64,000 nt of DNA from assembly GCA_002286855.1 (NCBI GenBank), contig NRSV01000108.1:1-64000 (forward strand), read 5' to 3'. Of the stretch, positions 1 through 11,570 are shown in pieces. The position numbers and the translations under genes were made by a program. Source of the stretch: Bipolaris cookei (Eukaryota > Ascomycota > Dothideomycetes > Pleosporales > Pleosporaceae). How positions within the stretch are numbered: position 1 is the stretch's first letter; every line of letters begins with the position of its first letter. The notes beneath the pieces were generated by a model. The model did no database searches and was not told where the DNA came from. It saw only the letters and a list, made by a program, of their open reading frames with translations.

Positions 1-1362
1 CCTTACGCAACGTCTTGAGTCTTCACAGATAGTGTACGTAGCAATTCACCAACGCTTCCCAAAGCTTTTGGATTCGTGCTCCTAGCATCTTGTGACAGGA
101 AGACAAAAGCTGTCCGAGACGATTCTTGTATTCAACGTATATCTTTGTCACTGGGATGGTGAAGTTGTAGTTAAGTCAGCAGCATTGGTATCTCGCGCAT
201 TGTTACGACGCAGCAGTAATCTCTCAATACTATTCATGTTGCTTGTAAACTTTTGCTTGTTATGTGTAAGCAACTGAGTGTGTGTGAAGTATTGTGTATT
301 CTGATGTGTATCATGATAGAAGCAAGTTTAAATATAGTATTATTAGTTAGTAAGCAACCACGTGGCTATACATGGTACTTCTGGGCTTACATTATAACGA
401 TCCATCAGGGTGATATGTGATGTCTACAAGGGGAATTGCTCACGTGACCATCTTTGCCAGAATTATTCTTGCAACCAGCAGAAGCAGCAGGGATGGCTTA
501 TGTGAGACGGTCCATAAGTGAGGTATTCGAAGTGAATATCAAGGAGATATATACATTAGTAGCAGCTATGTGGTGTTTTATGTACATGGGAAGTCGAGTT
601 TGACTCACCCCACAAAAAGCCACATGGGGCATGGCGGCGCTAGCTGGTGGGCTATGGGAGTCTGTGCGTCAACGCGTCATGCTGTCGTGATTGCATACAA
701 TGTACACGATGCTCACCACTCCACACCCTAGTCTACACCTCGCTATCCGCCCTGCTCTCCTTGTGCATATACAGTGCACTGTATCCCAGTCTATCCTGAC
801 TCTGACTATCGTCGGCGCATCTGTCATTTGGAGTCGTCTTACTCCAACTACACACAAGCAGATCCCGGGTCACCCCCAACGTTGTGCCACACAATCCGAT
901 ATCCGATATCGCACGCTCTTCATCAGCTTCGCGCAGGATAAACAGCCCAAAGGAGCAGGTAATTGTTATTTCTACAGATTGGCGGGGCCAACTTGATCTT
1001 GCATAGCAATTATATTCGTCGACTGGGAGCGCCAATCTTGATTGGCACTGGCGCAGCTAGGCGAAGCTGGGAAGGTGTTGCCCGGGCGTTGCCAAGAGGG
1101 AGTGTACCAAGCTCCGTCCCGGACCAGGTGTACCGTTGCATTACCACCAATTGGAGATACCTGCTCGCATCTTACCTCAAACGGAATAAACCAATATCTG
1201 GAAGTCCTGCCATCTGTGTTGTGGTACGCAGCGTTGGAGTAGCCTGTGCATAGTTAACTTCCAACGCTCGGACTAAGTAGCAATTCACCAATCGCTGTTA
1301 CGTTTTTCACATCCTGCCAGCACCCAGGTATTATATTATAGCACCTACCGCTTTCTGAACTG
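1..1362. other. Intergenic, no gene recognised
   Basis: Only short overlapping frames are present and none resembles a known family. The 15-mer GTAGCAATTCACCAA occurs near position 38 and again near 1277, just upstream of the F-box gene. It may be an old repeat or a chance duplication. The last 150 bases presumably hold the F-box gene promoter. Confidence 0.5.
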
Positions 1363-2927
1363 ATGGATTCACATACACCCAGGCATCAAAATCCAGCCTC
1401 ACCGACAATGACGCTGCCGCCATTGCTGAGACTTCCTTCGGAGCTCTTACAACACATCCTTGGTCACCTGTGTCTTTCAGACCTCCTCTCAGTAGGTTTG
1501 GTCAGTCGGCTATTACAAGAGCACACGAATCAGGACATTCTTTGGCAGCGACTGATCCAAGCGGAGATTTCAGGGCCTGTTATATCCAAGCCAGCGCATC
1601 GGACCTGGCGAGAATTATTCAAGGAGCATCACCCCTACTGGTTTATTGCTGGGAAGAAGTTGTGGTTCGCAGACAACGTACACACTGGAAAGCTCATTGT
1701 AGCGCGCTATGACCATCGACTCGACGCAATCGAAGCATATGAACTTGTTGCCGAGCGCCGGATACCCGAGTCTCTGTCGTGGGACCAACACCCCGATGCC
1801 ATTATTCATACCTTTAGTCCTCGAGTGCAATTGGATCTCAACGTGCCCATAGTCCGACTTAACAGTAGCGCCTATGAAGAAGCGATCGGGCGTATGGGCC
1901 ATCGACTGCAAAAGGAAATACCAATGAACTTGTCTCGACACACAGTACTGCGCTCACATCTGCTGCTAACCAGACCTTGGCCTGAGAGTATCACGACGGA
2001 AGCGACACCTGTATGGCCTCCACTTACGGTGCCCAGTGTTTATCGCACTCGCAACGACCAGTCGCCTTCTGGGTTCACGCAATCTGGACACAAGCCTGGC
2101 TTACTCAACCAGCTGTCTACTTCGACTTTTAGGTTGCGCAAATGGATGCAATTTGCAACTCAGTCGATAAGATTCAATATGCGAATTGGTGAGAACATTT
2201 CAACGTGGGCGACGCTACCAGAGGAGTGCTACACCCCGACTCGACAAAAGCCGTGGCAAGGCATCTGGTGCGGCGATTATGCCGGGCATGGTTGCGAGTT
2301 CCTTGTTGTCATGCAGCCTGATAACCCAAGACCTCTTCCAGAACGAGCCGAGTGGGCTCTGCGAGCAGCGGAGCGCGAGGAGAGTGTAAGCAGCGAGGGG
2401 TCATGGACTACTGCACCTACTGATGCAGCGCATTCTGACGACGAAGATACTCAGATGGAAAATGCTGATGATTTGGAAGATAGTGTCGCGACTCTTCAGC
2501 AGTCATACCACGAACGAGCATCGGAGAGTCGTGGTCAAGGTGACGCACGACAGGACGGCGATGCAGTCTACCGTGGTCGGATCGAAGCAGTCAAGTTGAC
2601 AGGTGACCCAAACATACCGAGAGGAGAGTATACGTTTATTGCACCTGACATTGGCCCAAACGGGTTGCTGAGGGTGGCCGGCGAGGAAATTTTTCAAGGC
2701 GCGCGAATTGTGCGGAGTGTAGGACACATTGCAGCGACGGGATTTCGAGATGGTAGGTTATTGTAACTGCAAAATGCCTGTTGACGATTGCTAACTAGTG
2801 ATCAGATAACTACATGGCATCACAGCTTATTTTGATATCTCATGACAGGATTGCGCAATACTGGGAGACGTTTGGTCATGTATCGTTTTATGAGCGAGTA
2901 GATATTGATTCATTCACGAGGGTTTAA
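1363..2927 (+). CDS. F-box protein (substrate adaptor of SCF ubiquitin ligase), 503 aa
   Basis: Predicted adaptor that links substrates to an SCF-type ubiquitin ligase through Skp1. An F-box lies at about residues 22-64 (LPSELLQHILGHLCLSDLLS, then a tryptophan in DILWQRL). The middle is a beta-rich region resembling the fungal FBXO31-like group, followed by a Ser/Asp/Glu-rich low-complexity stretch (about 345-400) and a conserved C-terminal block beginning YRGRIEAVKLTGDPNIPRGE. The exon 1 frame would stop at 2766. A 53-nt intron at 2753-2805 (GTAGGT donor, CTAAC branch site, CAG acceptor) removes that stop and adds 40 residues (DNYMASQLILISHDR and on), which restores the family-like C-terminus. 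A second in-frame ATG lies at residue 16 and could be the real start. Substrate unknown. Confidence 0.88.
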
Positions 2928-3338
2928 CGGTAGGGATATGAATGGCTATGTAGTGTAGCTTTGAGTGAGTCGTTTTAGTAGCGTTCCTTTTGTGTTCTCA
3001 TAGTCTGAACAGACGGAGCGTCCCGAGTGTGTCTGGTGTTGATGGGTTCTAGGCGCAGTGGAGAGCCGAGGCTGTGATGATCTGCATGGCAGACGAGCCC
3101 ATACTATATTGGAACTAGTGCGTCGATCCTTGGCCATGCACCCTCGGAACGTCATCATCCATCACCAAAATTTGGGCGGCGGCGAAAGCGCGGGCGGCGT
3201 TTCATCATCGTAGCTTTCCTTCACAGCCATACCCGCCTTTTTTGTAGTTATTCATCAGTCACCAGGTTATCCATCGTTGGCATTCGAATCAGAAAAACCC
3301 AAAAAGACATTCACACATCCACAAATATATCAGAAGAT
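2928..3338. promoter_or_regulatory. Intergenic region with presumed promoter of the DUF1769 gene
   Basis: About 410 bases between two genes on the same strand. No ORF of note. It presumably holds the 3' UTR of the F-box gene and the promoter and leader of the next gene. No specific site can be named. Confidence 0.4.
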
Positions 3339-4496
3339 ATGACGAGCCACGAGCAGTACATGCTGCGCGTAACTGCAGGGCCGACATATGATGTGTCCAA
3401 GCATGAGCCTGTGCCTGTGAATCACGAGAAGCCAGTGGGCATATCGTCGGACCTTATTGACGCGAAAGTGCGTATGCGCATCAAGGACTATCGCGGTACA
3501 TTTGCCCCTCATGCCCCGCCCATCAGTGACTAACCTCACACTTCAAAGGACTACCAGAAGGCTCGCCATCGACGTCACCATATTTTTCCACGCCCCAACA
3601 CCCATACGACCGCTACTCGATATCGTTTTCCTTTACCCCGAAGCAAGACATTGCGGGCGACAAGCTTGTGTTCGGAAACGACTTTGATCACCCGATTCGT
3701 GATCGTTTACCGCCGCTGTTTGACAAGGCGTTTGGCATAGTCAAATGGTGGATTGATCCGGGTCTGGATGGCGATGTATACGCGGATGAGCCATATCTGT
3801 ACGGGGCACTGCTTTCATCCATCAACGTCTTGCGTATCGGTAGTAAGAAGGATGAACAATCTAGAGACAAGAATCTAGAAGGAGAGGCGCAGACTGGGGG
3901 CGATGTAGAAAAGAGCGGCTCAGAAGACGAGGTCGTTGTATACGAAGAGGGCGCAGATGGTGAAGGCGCTACGGTCAGGAAGGAAAAGGGTGTACCTGAT
4001 AAGGCGGGCGCTCGGCAAAAGTTCTTCCTCACTGAGCAGAATCGCAAGGACTTTACCTTTGAGGCAGGCAGGGAATACCAGTGCGATTTTTTCAACCCGT
4101 ATCTGGACTTCAACGAGTTTGCGCTAAAGATTGGTTACGGACTGCCAAACATTTCCATGATCAGACATTGGGATGGACAACCATTGCGGTAAGTGCATCG
4201 TTTCCTACGGTCTTTTGGGTTTATTTTTCTGGGACGTAATCACACGTTAATGTTTTGTTTGGATCGGGATGAGGAGCTGACGCGATCGTTCACTAATCAG
4301 TTCGCACACACTTAGGTATGTGCTCAAGAACCGCGAGACCAACCAGGAGCTCTTCGTCGTGGTCATTGAGCTGCTGCCCACGGAGCAGGCTAAGAAGGGG
4401 GGTATCGAGGACGCGGAGGAAAAGTTTGAAGAGGTCCATGGTAAAGAAGGAGAGAAGGAAGCAGGGAAAGACAGTAGAGACTACGAGCTGGACTAG
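3339..4496 (+). CDS. DUF1769 / UPF0590 family protein, 325 aa
   Basis: A member of a conserved fungal family of unknown function. Three exons: 3339-3495, 3549-4188 and 4316-4496. Introns are 53 nt (3496-3548, branch CTAAC, acceptor AAAG) and 127 nt (4189-4315, GTAAGT donor, CACTAAT branch, TTAG acceptor). Joining them keeps one frame of 325 residues. Family hallmarks are the N-terminal LRVTAGPTYD segment, FGNDFDHPIRDRLPPLF, the WWIDPGLDGDVYADEPYLYG block and a C-terminal strand YVLKNRETNQELFVVVIELL. An acidic, lysine-rich insert (about residues 160-210) interrupts the domain and a charged tail ends the protein; both look disordered. No enzymatic motif is visible and I give no function. Confidence 0.85.
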
Positions 4497-4993
4497 GACG
4501 TGACGTAGTCATGTATGATGTGTAAGGTGTCTTGGAGGGTATGCATCAGCGCGGCGTTATGGGATAGTAATGTATGATAGATATACAAGGCTATATCTGG
4601 TTTGGTTGGAATTTCTGAAGGCAGTCTTTTGTTTGTGGTATTACTAGTATTACTACTACAGGTAATGAGACTGGCCCTCCCCATGGGGTACGGGCGTCGC
4701 TAGTTGTACCGGCTGTCCAATCAACAGTCTTGTCAAGACGAGATTGCTGGATCAAGGGCACACGCTTGTCAAATATAAAGAGTGTCGAATAATGAAATTG
4801 GTAATCTTTTGACAAATCATCACTTAAGGCCATCTTCTCTAACAAAGGTTGATTTTCTTACTTCCTCGACTACATGCCAGTGCAGCACGCCGCGAATAGC
4901 ACGGATAAACCCGGGGCTCCGAAGTTCGGCGGGCCGCAACCCCAAAAATTCCCAGGCGCGTAACATCAACTTCTTTTGCGTCACAGCTTCACA
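4497..4993. promoter_or_regulatory. Intergenic region with presumed LYS12 promoter
   Basis: About 500 bases between the DUF1769 stop and the LYS12 start. No convincing ORF, repeat or RNA gene. A pyrimidine-rich stretch directly precedes the LYS12 ATG, as is usual for fungal promoters. Confidence 0.4.
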
Positions 4994-6191
4994 ATGGCCG
5001 CACGCACGCTGAGGATTGGTAAGAAATCTCCATGGAATACCCCAAAAACCTAGAGGCTGGCTTGTAAAGGCCAATTGCTGTTTCTTCTCCGCCACAAGAT
5101 TGACTACAACAACATCAATCCCTCACTCACTAACCTTAACAGGCCTCATTCCCGGTGACGGCATTGGCCGCGAAGTCATCCCCGCCGGCCGTCGCATTCT
5201 CGAGGCGCTTCCCTCATCTCTGGGCCTCAAGTTTTCCTTCTCGCATCACGAGGCAGGCTGGGAGACATTCCAGAAGACAGGCGCTGCTCTGCCTGACAAG
5301 ACGGTCGAGGCGCTTAAGTCCGACTGCGATGGCGCCCTCTTTGGCGCCGTCAGCTCGCCCACAGTCCAAACCAAGGGCTACTCGAGCCCCATTGTGGCGC
5401 TGAGGAAGAAGATGAAGCTATACGCAAATGTGCGCCCCGTCAAGAGCGTCCGGGGAGGTCTGCGTGACGTGGACCTGGTCATTGTACGCGAGAACACCGA
5501 GGACCTTTACGTCAAGGAGGAGAAGACGTACACTGCCCCCGACGGCTCCAAGATTGCCGAGGCTATCAAGCGCATCTCTGAGACGGCCTCATTCAACATT
5601 GCCGCCATGGCCGGCGACATTGCCCTGCGAAGGCAGCGCGTCCGCGATGCTGGCAGCAACTCTATCCACTCCCGACCTCTCGTTACAATCACCCACAAGT
5701 CCAACGTCCTGTCTCAGACCGATGGCCTTTTCCGCGAGACCTCGCGTCGCGCTCTGCAAGACGCAAAGTACCAAATGGTTGGCGTTGAGGAGCAGATTGT
5801 CGACTCCATGGTCTACAAGCTATTCCGCCAACCCCAGGACTACGACGTCATTGTCGCCCCCAACCTCTACGGTGACATTTTGTCCGATGGTGCTGCCGCC
5901 TTGGTCGGCTCCCTAGGTCTCGTTCCCTCTGCCAATGTTGGTAAGGACTTTGTCATTGGTGAACCCTGCCATGGCTCCGCCCCCGACATTGAGGGCCAGG
6001 GCATTGCCAACCCCATTGCCACCATCCGATCCACTGCCCTCATGCTCGAGTTTATCGGTGAGGAAGAGGCTGCCTCCAAGATTTACACTGCTGTCGATGC
6101 AAATCTTGAGGAGGCCAAGCTTTTGAGCCCAGACATGGGCGGCAAGGCGAAGACGGATGAGATTATCGAGGATATCTGCAAGAGACTGTAA
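4994..6191 (+). CDS. LYS12: Homoisocitrate dehydrogenase, 357 aa
   Basis: Catalyses NAD-dependent oxidative decarboxylation of homoisocitrate to 2-oxoadipate, a step of the fungal alpha-aminoadipate lysine pathway, in mitochondria. Exon 1 (4994-5018) encodes MAARTLRI. A 124-nt intron (5019-5142, GTAAGA donor, ACTAAC branch, ACAG acceptor) splits the first glycine codon of GLIPGDGIGREV. Diagnostic beta-decarboxylating dehydrogenase blocks follow: GALFGAVSSP, ANVRPVKS, VIVRENTEDLYVKEEK, THKSNVL, NLYGDILSDGAAALVGSLG, and EPCHGSAPDIEGQGIANPIA. The VIVRENTEDLYV signature fits homoisocitrate dehydrogenase better than isocitrate or isopropylmalate dehydrogenase. Length is close to the roughly 370 residues of yeast Lys12. 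The N-terminus is short, so mitochondrial targeting is not obvious; an alternative upstream start cannot be excluded. Confidence 0.93.
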
Positions 6192-6977
6192 ACCTATTTT
6201 TTGGCTAAAATCTTAGTGCAAAACCTTGCTGGCTTAACGGTGGCTTGATAGAGCCGATTAGCTTATGAATTCGAATAACATAGTTTAGAAATCAATTAGT
6301 CCGGAAGCTTTGGGCAAAGGGAACGCATAAGTAACAGACTACGTGACTTCTTCTGGTGATTTACTTACACTTCCCCTTAGATTTATCCTTGGGGTAAACT
6401 ACTAACGCTACCAATACTTATAGTTGTATCCCTATTATAGCTCGTTTGTTTCTGGAATTCTTCTAGCTGGTTTCCAACCGCATAATCTTCTCTAACTAGT
6501 CTATCAATTTTACGAGAGAAGCCTTTACTCGCCTATGTTTAAGAACCTAGTGACGTTGATTTTGCTCTCTAGTTGTGTATCTGTCATCGTATTCGTAATC
6601 ATGCTGTGCTCCTTAAGAATGCTACTAAAATCAACTCCATAGATTGGCACACGTTTGTTTACTTTAATTCCCTGCAATGACATCCCTGTAAGCTCATTTA
6701 CAAACTCCAGTAGTGTGCGGTACTTTATGGAGATTAAATTTAATTTCGAAAAACAGTCTTCCAAACTCTGGAACTAATTGCAACGTCCTCAGCTTTTTGG
6801 AAAGCAGTTAATGCTCGGTAGGATGTTATGTTTTTTGCTTGAAGAGACACAAAGTCATAAGAACTCATCTTCTCCGACATTATTATCCTCACGCCTCACA
6901 GCACCTTCACTCTATATTCCATTCGCTCAACTACATCTCAATCCCTCGCTCAGTCACTATCTTCTCAAGGATTCAGA
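6192..6977. other. AT-richer intergenic region
   Basis: Holds the LYS12 3' UTR and the promoter of the small secreted protein. A 79-codon minus-strand frame (6764-6525) reads like decayed coding sequence but matches no family I recognise. The pyrimidine-rich segment 6880-6970 directly upstream of 6978 looks like a fungal leader. Confidence 0.35.
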
Positions 6978-7220
6978 ATGTACGCCTCTACTATCGTTTT
7001 TGCCTTCGCCGGCGCCACTAGCATCCTTGCTGCCCATACAGATCAAGCTTTCTCAGCTCAAGCTGCTCCAGTGCCAGCCGTTCAAGCTCGAGATGTTCCA
7101 CCTCTCGGCAGCTGCCAGACTTGGAATGACATCTATGGTTGCGCTAGCTCTGATTTCTGTTGCATATATTGCGGTGGTCCCGTGAGTCTCATCTCCCAAA
7201 ACCATGTTAGCGCAAAGTAA
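6978..7220 (+). CDS. Small cysteine-containing secreted protein (candidate)
   Basis: Starts MYASTIVFAFAGATSILAA, a clear signal peptide with likely cleavage near residue 19. The mature part has a pro-like segment ending in AVQAR (a possible Kex2-like site) and then five closely spaced cysteines (SCQTW, YGCAS, FCCIYC). As an unspliced frame it ends at 7220 with 80 residues. A GTGAGT donor directly after the codons for CGGP (about 7181) suggests an intron. One possible acceptor (near 7280) would continue in frame to a TAA at about 7445, at the pogo boundary. The C-terminus is therefore uncertain and could be disturbed by that insertion. Small secreted cysteine proteins next to repeats are often effector candidates in plant-associated fungi; that role is only inference. 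Confidence 0.55.
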   Translation: MYASTIVFAFAGATSILAAHTDQAFSAQAAPVPAVQARDVPPLGSCQTWNDIYGCASSDFCCIYCGGPVSLISQNHVSAK

Positions 7221-7446
7221 AGCTAATTTATTCATCTTCTACTCACATTCAACGTGCTCCGTCGATTTCTCGCCGGTTAAAGTGTACTTCACTGGGCTTT
7301 TTCAAACCTTGCTCTTTTGCCAGTCGCCCTGGTTCGCAGATATCAATATTTTCTATGTCTTCAACATCTGAAGTTTCCCGGAAAGCGGTCATACTGGGAA
7401 ATGCGCCGATGTCCTTGGGTCTACGGAAACTACACATCGTTGAATA

Positions 7447-9396
7447 ACGTGGTTCACAAGCGAATCGCTCACGGCCCACCAGCGCGTCAACGTTGACGCG
7501 TTATCACGCACTTTTATCACAGTCAATAAACTATTGCAACATACCAAATTTATTTTCAGAATTGCCGCTGTTACTTGAACTATCTATTTCAACTGCGCAG
7601 GTACGAGCGTTATGTCCAGTCTGCTTGCAACGCCCGCACCGCCTCTCTCCTCGCACCCTCTTCGACGCACTTTCACCACCACCACGACTACTACCCGCCC
7701 GTTCAGCTAATACTTCTTGCATCTCGCCTACAGTAAGAGTCTCCTCTGTCCGTACGTATCGATGCTTGCGGCTCTTACGCTTATTTGATTCGTCTAGAGC
7801 CTCTTGAAGAGTAGCCGGCGACCCGACGCGCCCACGCCTTGGATCACAGTAACCCACTCACGGTTGCCTGGCTGGATCCGCTTCTTTTTGCCATATCCTT
7901 CTGAGCCTGTGATAACTAACTGTGATAAAATCTTGCCCATCATAAAGNAACACCAACTTGTGCGCAATAATCGCAGCGCCTTTTGCTAGCTTTTCAAGAG
8001 CAACCACTGTACTTGTTGGCGAACTATATATATGCCTCTGAATCTTCTGTTTCACTAGCGTCGATTGCGACCCTAATTCTAGGGTATTGCTTGGGGTTTG
8101 CGACAGCCAGGGCAGATCTTCTGCAGCAGGTGGTGTTGGCGTCCGTAGCTTGACGTCGGGCTTCGATATCACCACCTCTGAGTCGTGTGGGACTAAGCCG
8201 GCGCCTCGAAACCCTCCTATGATACTATCATCTGTAATAATCTTCTGATAGGCCTGCTAAAAGGCAGGTAAGAACTCTATCTTCGTCATATGGTTGATTC
8301 CACTGCTCATCATCTCCTTGGCTTGGCGGCCATACGCCCTTCTTCAAAGGCGAGAAACAGCCCTACATAAAGTGGCTGTAGTAAATGAGACGAGTGTGGA
8401 GGCATGTAAAGAGTGATAATCTTTGGCTCTGTGCAGTGTTGCTGGAACTCGAGCGAGTTGTGGCTCTCATGACCGTCGAGAATAAGTAGACGATAGCCTC
8501 CAATACTACGCTCTTTCGTATGCCTGTCAAAATGCTCCAACCACTTCATACCAAGCTCATTCGTCGTCCAGTAATTCTCAGAGACTGTAAAAACTCAATC
8601 CTGAGGTAGGCTATCCTCCTTGTACCAGGCAGAGAGGTGGTACTTGCCTCCAAAGATGATGAAGGGTGGGATTGCCCAGCCAGCTGCGCTGACACAAACC
8701 ACGCTGGTAACCCACTCCCGGTTGCCCTGCTGCATAGATTTCGACCTTGATCGTCCCTCAGAGACTGTGACTACTGCTGACATGTTGCGCATGCCCATCA
8801 TGAAACCAGTCTCGTCAAAATTGTACATGTCGTCCTGGATCCCATACTTGGCTTTGGTATTCTGTACAAGGCGGAACCAGCCCTGCACTAGCTCAGGATC
8901 TTCACAGAGAGCTCTCTTATAATTGTACTTTCGATTGAACATCAGCTTTAGCTCTGGGCGACGCTTTATGAACGCTTTAGGCCAGTTTAAGCAAACAGGG
9001 TCGCGGTGGAGGGCAACCAGTAAAGAATCAGCCAGATCTTTGATAGCAGGAAGGCGCATTGAAAATCCTCGCGCATGAGGTCCAGTATATAGTCAATAAT
9101 CGTCCCCTCTTCTGTTACGAGTGGTTTCATTGAGTTAAGCTGTATATCACGTCGAGAAGTGCTTCCGGAAAGTCGATCACTAAGAGTTCTTCGAGGGACG
9201 TTGTAAAGTGTCGCAGCACGTCGCTGGCTAATTGTCGCTTCATGTTGGATAGCTTTTACTGCAAGCTGTATTTGGGATTCTTTTAAAGAGTTTTGTTCAT
9301 TGTTAGGTTGTGGCATCGCGTGTAATGGTCAAAGTTGGTGGGATCTTGGCACAGTGAGCAGTTCGCCCTACTGAGCGGCTCGCTATACTTTGACGT
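7447..9396 (-). mobile_element. Pogo-type DNA transposon with zinc knuckle (pogo-G), decayed
   Basis: Delimited by TA duplications at 7445-7446 and 9397-9398. Both ends begin ACGT and share a GCGA..CGCTCA block, forming diverged terminal inverted repeats. The minus-strand transposase is broken into pieces by frameshifts. From its start at 9316 it shows a psq-type helix-turn-helix (SQRRAATLYNVPRRTLSDRL), then a DDE_1 core with the first aspartate in YNFDETGFMMG, the second in LLILDGHESH and a PPHSSHLLQPL block where the third aspartate should follow (LYVGLF here, so it is lost). A C-terminal CCHC zinc knuckle is present (CGRCKQTGHNARTC, about 7628-7590). The single undetermined base at 7948 lies in this element. 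Not autonomous as it stands. Confidence 0.88.
7483..7500. repeat. 18-bp perfect palindrome inside pogo-G end
   Basis: CGCGTCAACGTTGACGCG is self-complementary over all 18 bases and lies about 36 bases inside the left end of pogo-G. It could be a subterminal transposase-binding site or chance. Confidence 0.5.
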
Positions 9397-9624
9397 TACA
9401 AGTTGTTGCTCACACAAAATACTTCGGGACACTTGTCAGTTTCCAGTTTCTAATTTTTAGCAGAGAGTTTAGCAGGGACTCCAGTATTGCGGATTTCAAC
9501 AAACAGGCGGAAGAGCTGGTGCTCTTTGGACTGCATGCTGTCCTTCAACTCGTGATGGTCCATCACCAACTCTTATAAAAAGTGTATTGTAAGATTGATT
9601 GTGGAGCTCTTACTGAGATGCCAC
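9397..9624. other. Spacer between pogo-G and GTPase pseudogene
   Basis: No family recognised. It probably contains the eroded 3' end of the minus-strand GTPase pseudogene. Confidence 0.3.
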
Positions 9625-11570
9625 CTATCTAATATCCGCGCTAAGCTTACAATAGGAAAGCACCGCTACACCGGCAGTGCCTTCGACAATACTGAGAGCT
9701 GTACCTTCTAACAACTCTCGGTACCACTCATCTTTCCTGAGATCGTCATGTCTGATATTGGACCTCTTCTTTTCGCGGATTGCTTCTGGCACCTCATTGA
9801 CGCGTACACGTATGTTTTCCATCTCTTTTCAAAGCGCGTCAATTGCTTCCTTGTGTTCTAGCCGTTCAGGAGCAGCCTCTATAGGATTTACTTGTTCGGA
9901 CTTGGTACATACTATACCGACTTTGCAGAGGTTTGCGTCTTGTACTAATTTGAATATGTTATCGAGGCTTTTGTTGTCAATAGCCCGTTCGATCGGTACA
10001 ACGGCAAAGATCTGATCGCATTGACAAATGCATTGCTCCGTAGTCCGTGCATGCACAAGGTTGCTGTTGCGAAGCCCAGGCACATCCGCTAAGACGGGTC
10101 CTTTGCTCAGTATGACTGCTCTCAAGTATACTTTCATACTTTTTGATCAATGACCACCGCATACTAAACTGTGAACTCGAGAACGAATTATCGGCTCCCG
10201 AAGTCAGAATGACCAGCCGATCAGTGCACTCTTGGAGGGTAGCAAAAGATCCCTCGTCTTCGGATTCTAGAAGCGGTTCCTGGGCCCAAAGCATCATCTC
10301 CTCGATAGTGGGACTGAACTCTTCGCGTGAGAGGGCTTCGGGATCTTCTTTGAGATTACGAGTGAAAATTGCTTCAAAAGTTTACCTTGTGAGATTGGCC
10401 TTATGTACCAAAGCTTCCTTGTTTTCCTACAGGTCTTGTTCATTCTGCTGCCCTGGTTCCAGACCAGAGTTCGCAACAAGCAAGTTGATCGGCAGATTGA
10501 TTCGCGAACGTGCCACATCACGCTCTGTGACACCATACACGTCTCGGCCTATGGCACGTTCGCGAATCAATCTGCCGATCAACTCTGAAGTACTGGACCT
10601 GAATGGTAAATTTATCACTGTCGTGATACAAATATTCTGTAATCATATAGGTACAAGCAGCACCCTTACCACTCTGCGCAATTGCGTTTTAGAAATTTTG
10701 TTTTGAGAGTTGATACGATCTTACTTACCGACTTTGTTAGGTTCGGCTTATCGAGTGATGAGTTAATGAGGCTGCTCTTTCCCACCGCAGAATCACCAAT
10801 TATACCAACAATGCGTGATAAGGGAAACTCCTGACGCCTCAGATCCACGGCCTGTTGCTGAAGACTGTGGACAGTTGACCCAAATTCTTGATGTAGACTG
10901 GAACTAGACAAGACCGTGTTCATATTGGAGATACATGCCATGACTCCTGAGAGTGCTTCTTGGAATTTAGTGTGATGAAAAGGTGTTATGGGTGGCTCTT
11001 CGCATTCGACTTGACAGGTCCTTTTGGAAGATGGAAATGGGCTATAGATTGAGGGTGCGATAGATGGCATGGGGGTAGACTGCCGAGATTGAAGGCAAAG
11101 GGCGCCCAAGTTCTCCACCATATCATCAGCTGCCGGACCGTTGGCTCTTGTTGGCATGGAAAATGAAATCCAAAATGAAGAAACCCGCATCTGTAAATGG
11201 GAATACTGATCTGGAGGACATGCAGACGTCAATCTCAAGCTTTGTAGAGCATTCATCTGCTGCAGATGATCTGCTCCCAATTAGTGCCCACTGTTGAGTG
11301 GCTTTGCGGGGTGTTCCATCTTGTTGAATTAGGGGAGATTGGACCGACTCCGCGGCTGCTCAGAACAGATATCTCGCTCTCAACTAACAAGATTGGAATG
11401 TCGGTTCTGAAAGGAGATTTTGTAGGTTTGCGAGAGTAGAGGAAATTCTTTGCGATCTGCGCACTGGAGAATGTAGTTCCAGAGCGAAAAACCAACGCAA
11501 AAGAATGCAAAGACGCATCCTCTGCTCCCAAAGACACTTTATTCTTTAAATTAAAGCTAGGGGAAGACAT
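9625..11570 (-). pseudogene. Dynamin-like GTPase pseudogene (SLIP-GC-like)
   Basis: A broken large GTPase on the minus strand. Frames 11570-11253 and 11280-10666 carry the N-terminal part and the P-loop GIIGDSAVGKSSLINSSL. A GTAAGT donor follows at NLTKS, and a following exon reads SGKGAACTYMITEYLYHDSD. Further down, LADVPGLRNSN gives the DxxG switch motif and VGIVCTKSEQ the TKxE-like nucleotide specificity motif. The last segment (9822-9625) is helical and basic. The frame is broken near 11265, near 10130 and near 9825, contains an in-frame stop near 10420, and is interrupted by a hairpin element at 10483-10584. The known family acts in membrane or nuclear GTPase roles; here it is unlikely to be functional. 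The C-terminus is missing toward pogo-G. Confidence 0.72.
10483..10584. mobile_element. Hairpin MITE with 33-bp perfect inverted repeats
   Basis: The first 33 bases (starting AGTTGATCGGCAGATTG) and the last 33 bases are exact reverse complements around a 36-base loop. It sits inside the GTPase pseudogene between codons for VQYFR and LLVANSG. The right end extends to CTCTG, which would fit a hAT-like terminus CAGAGTTG, but the left end is not an exact match and I find no clean 8-bp duplication. Confidence 0.75.

Noticed and set aside
3688..4113. Minus-strand frame opposite the DUF1769 gene
   Set aside because: Shadow of the real coding strand; the plus strand has family motifs and consistent introns.
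5428..5916. Alternative plus-strand frame inside LYS12
   Set aside because: Shadow frame favoured by high GC at third positions; the dehydrogenase frame is unambiguous.
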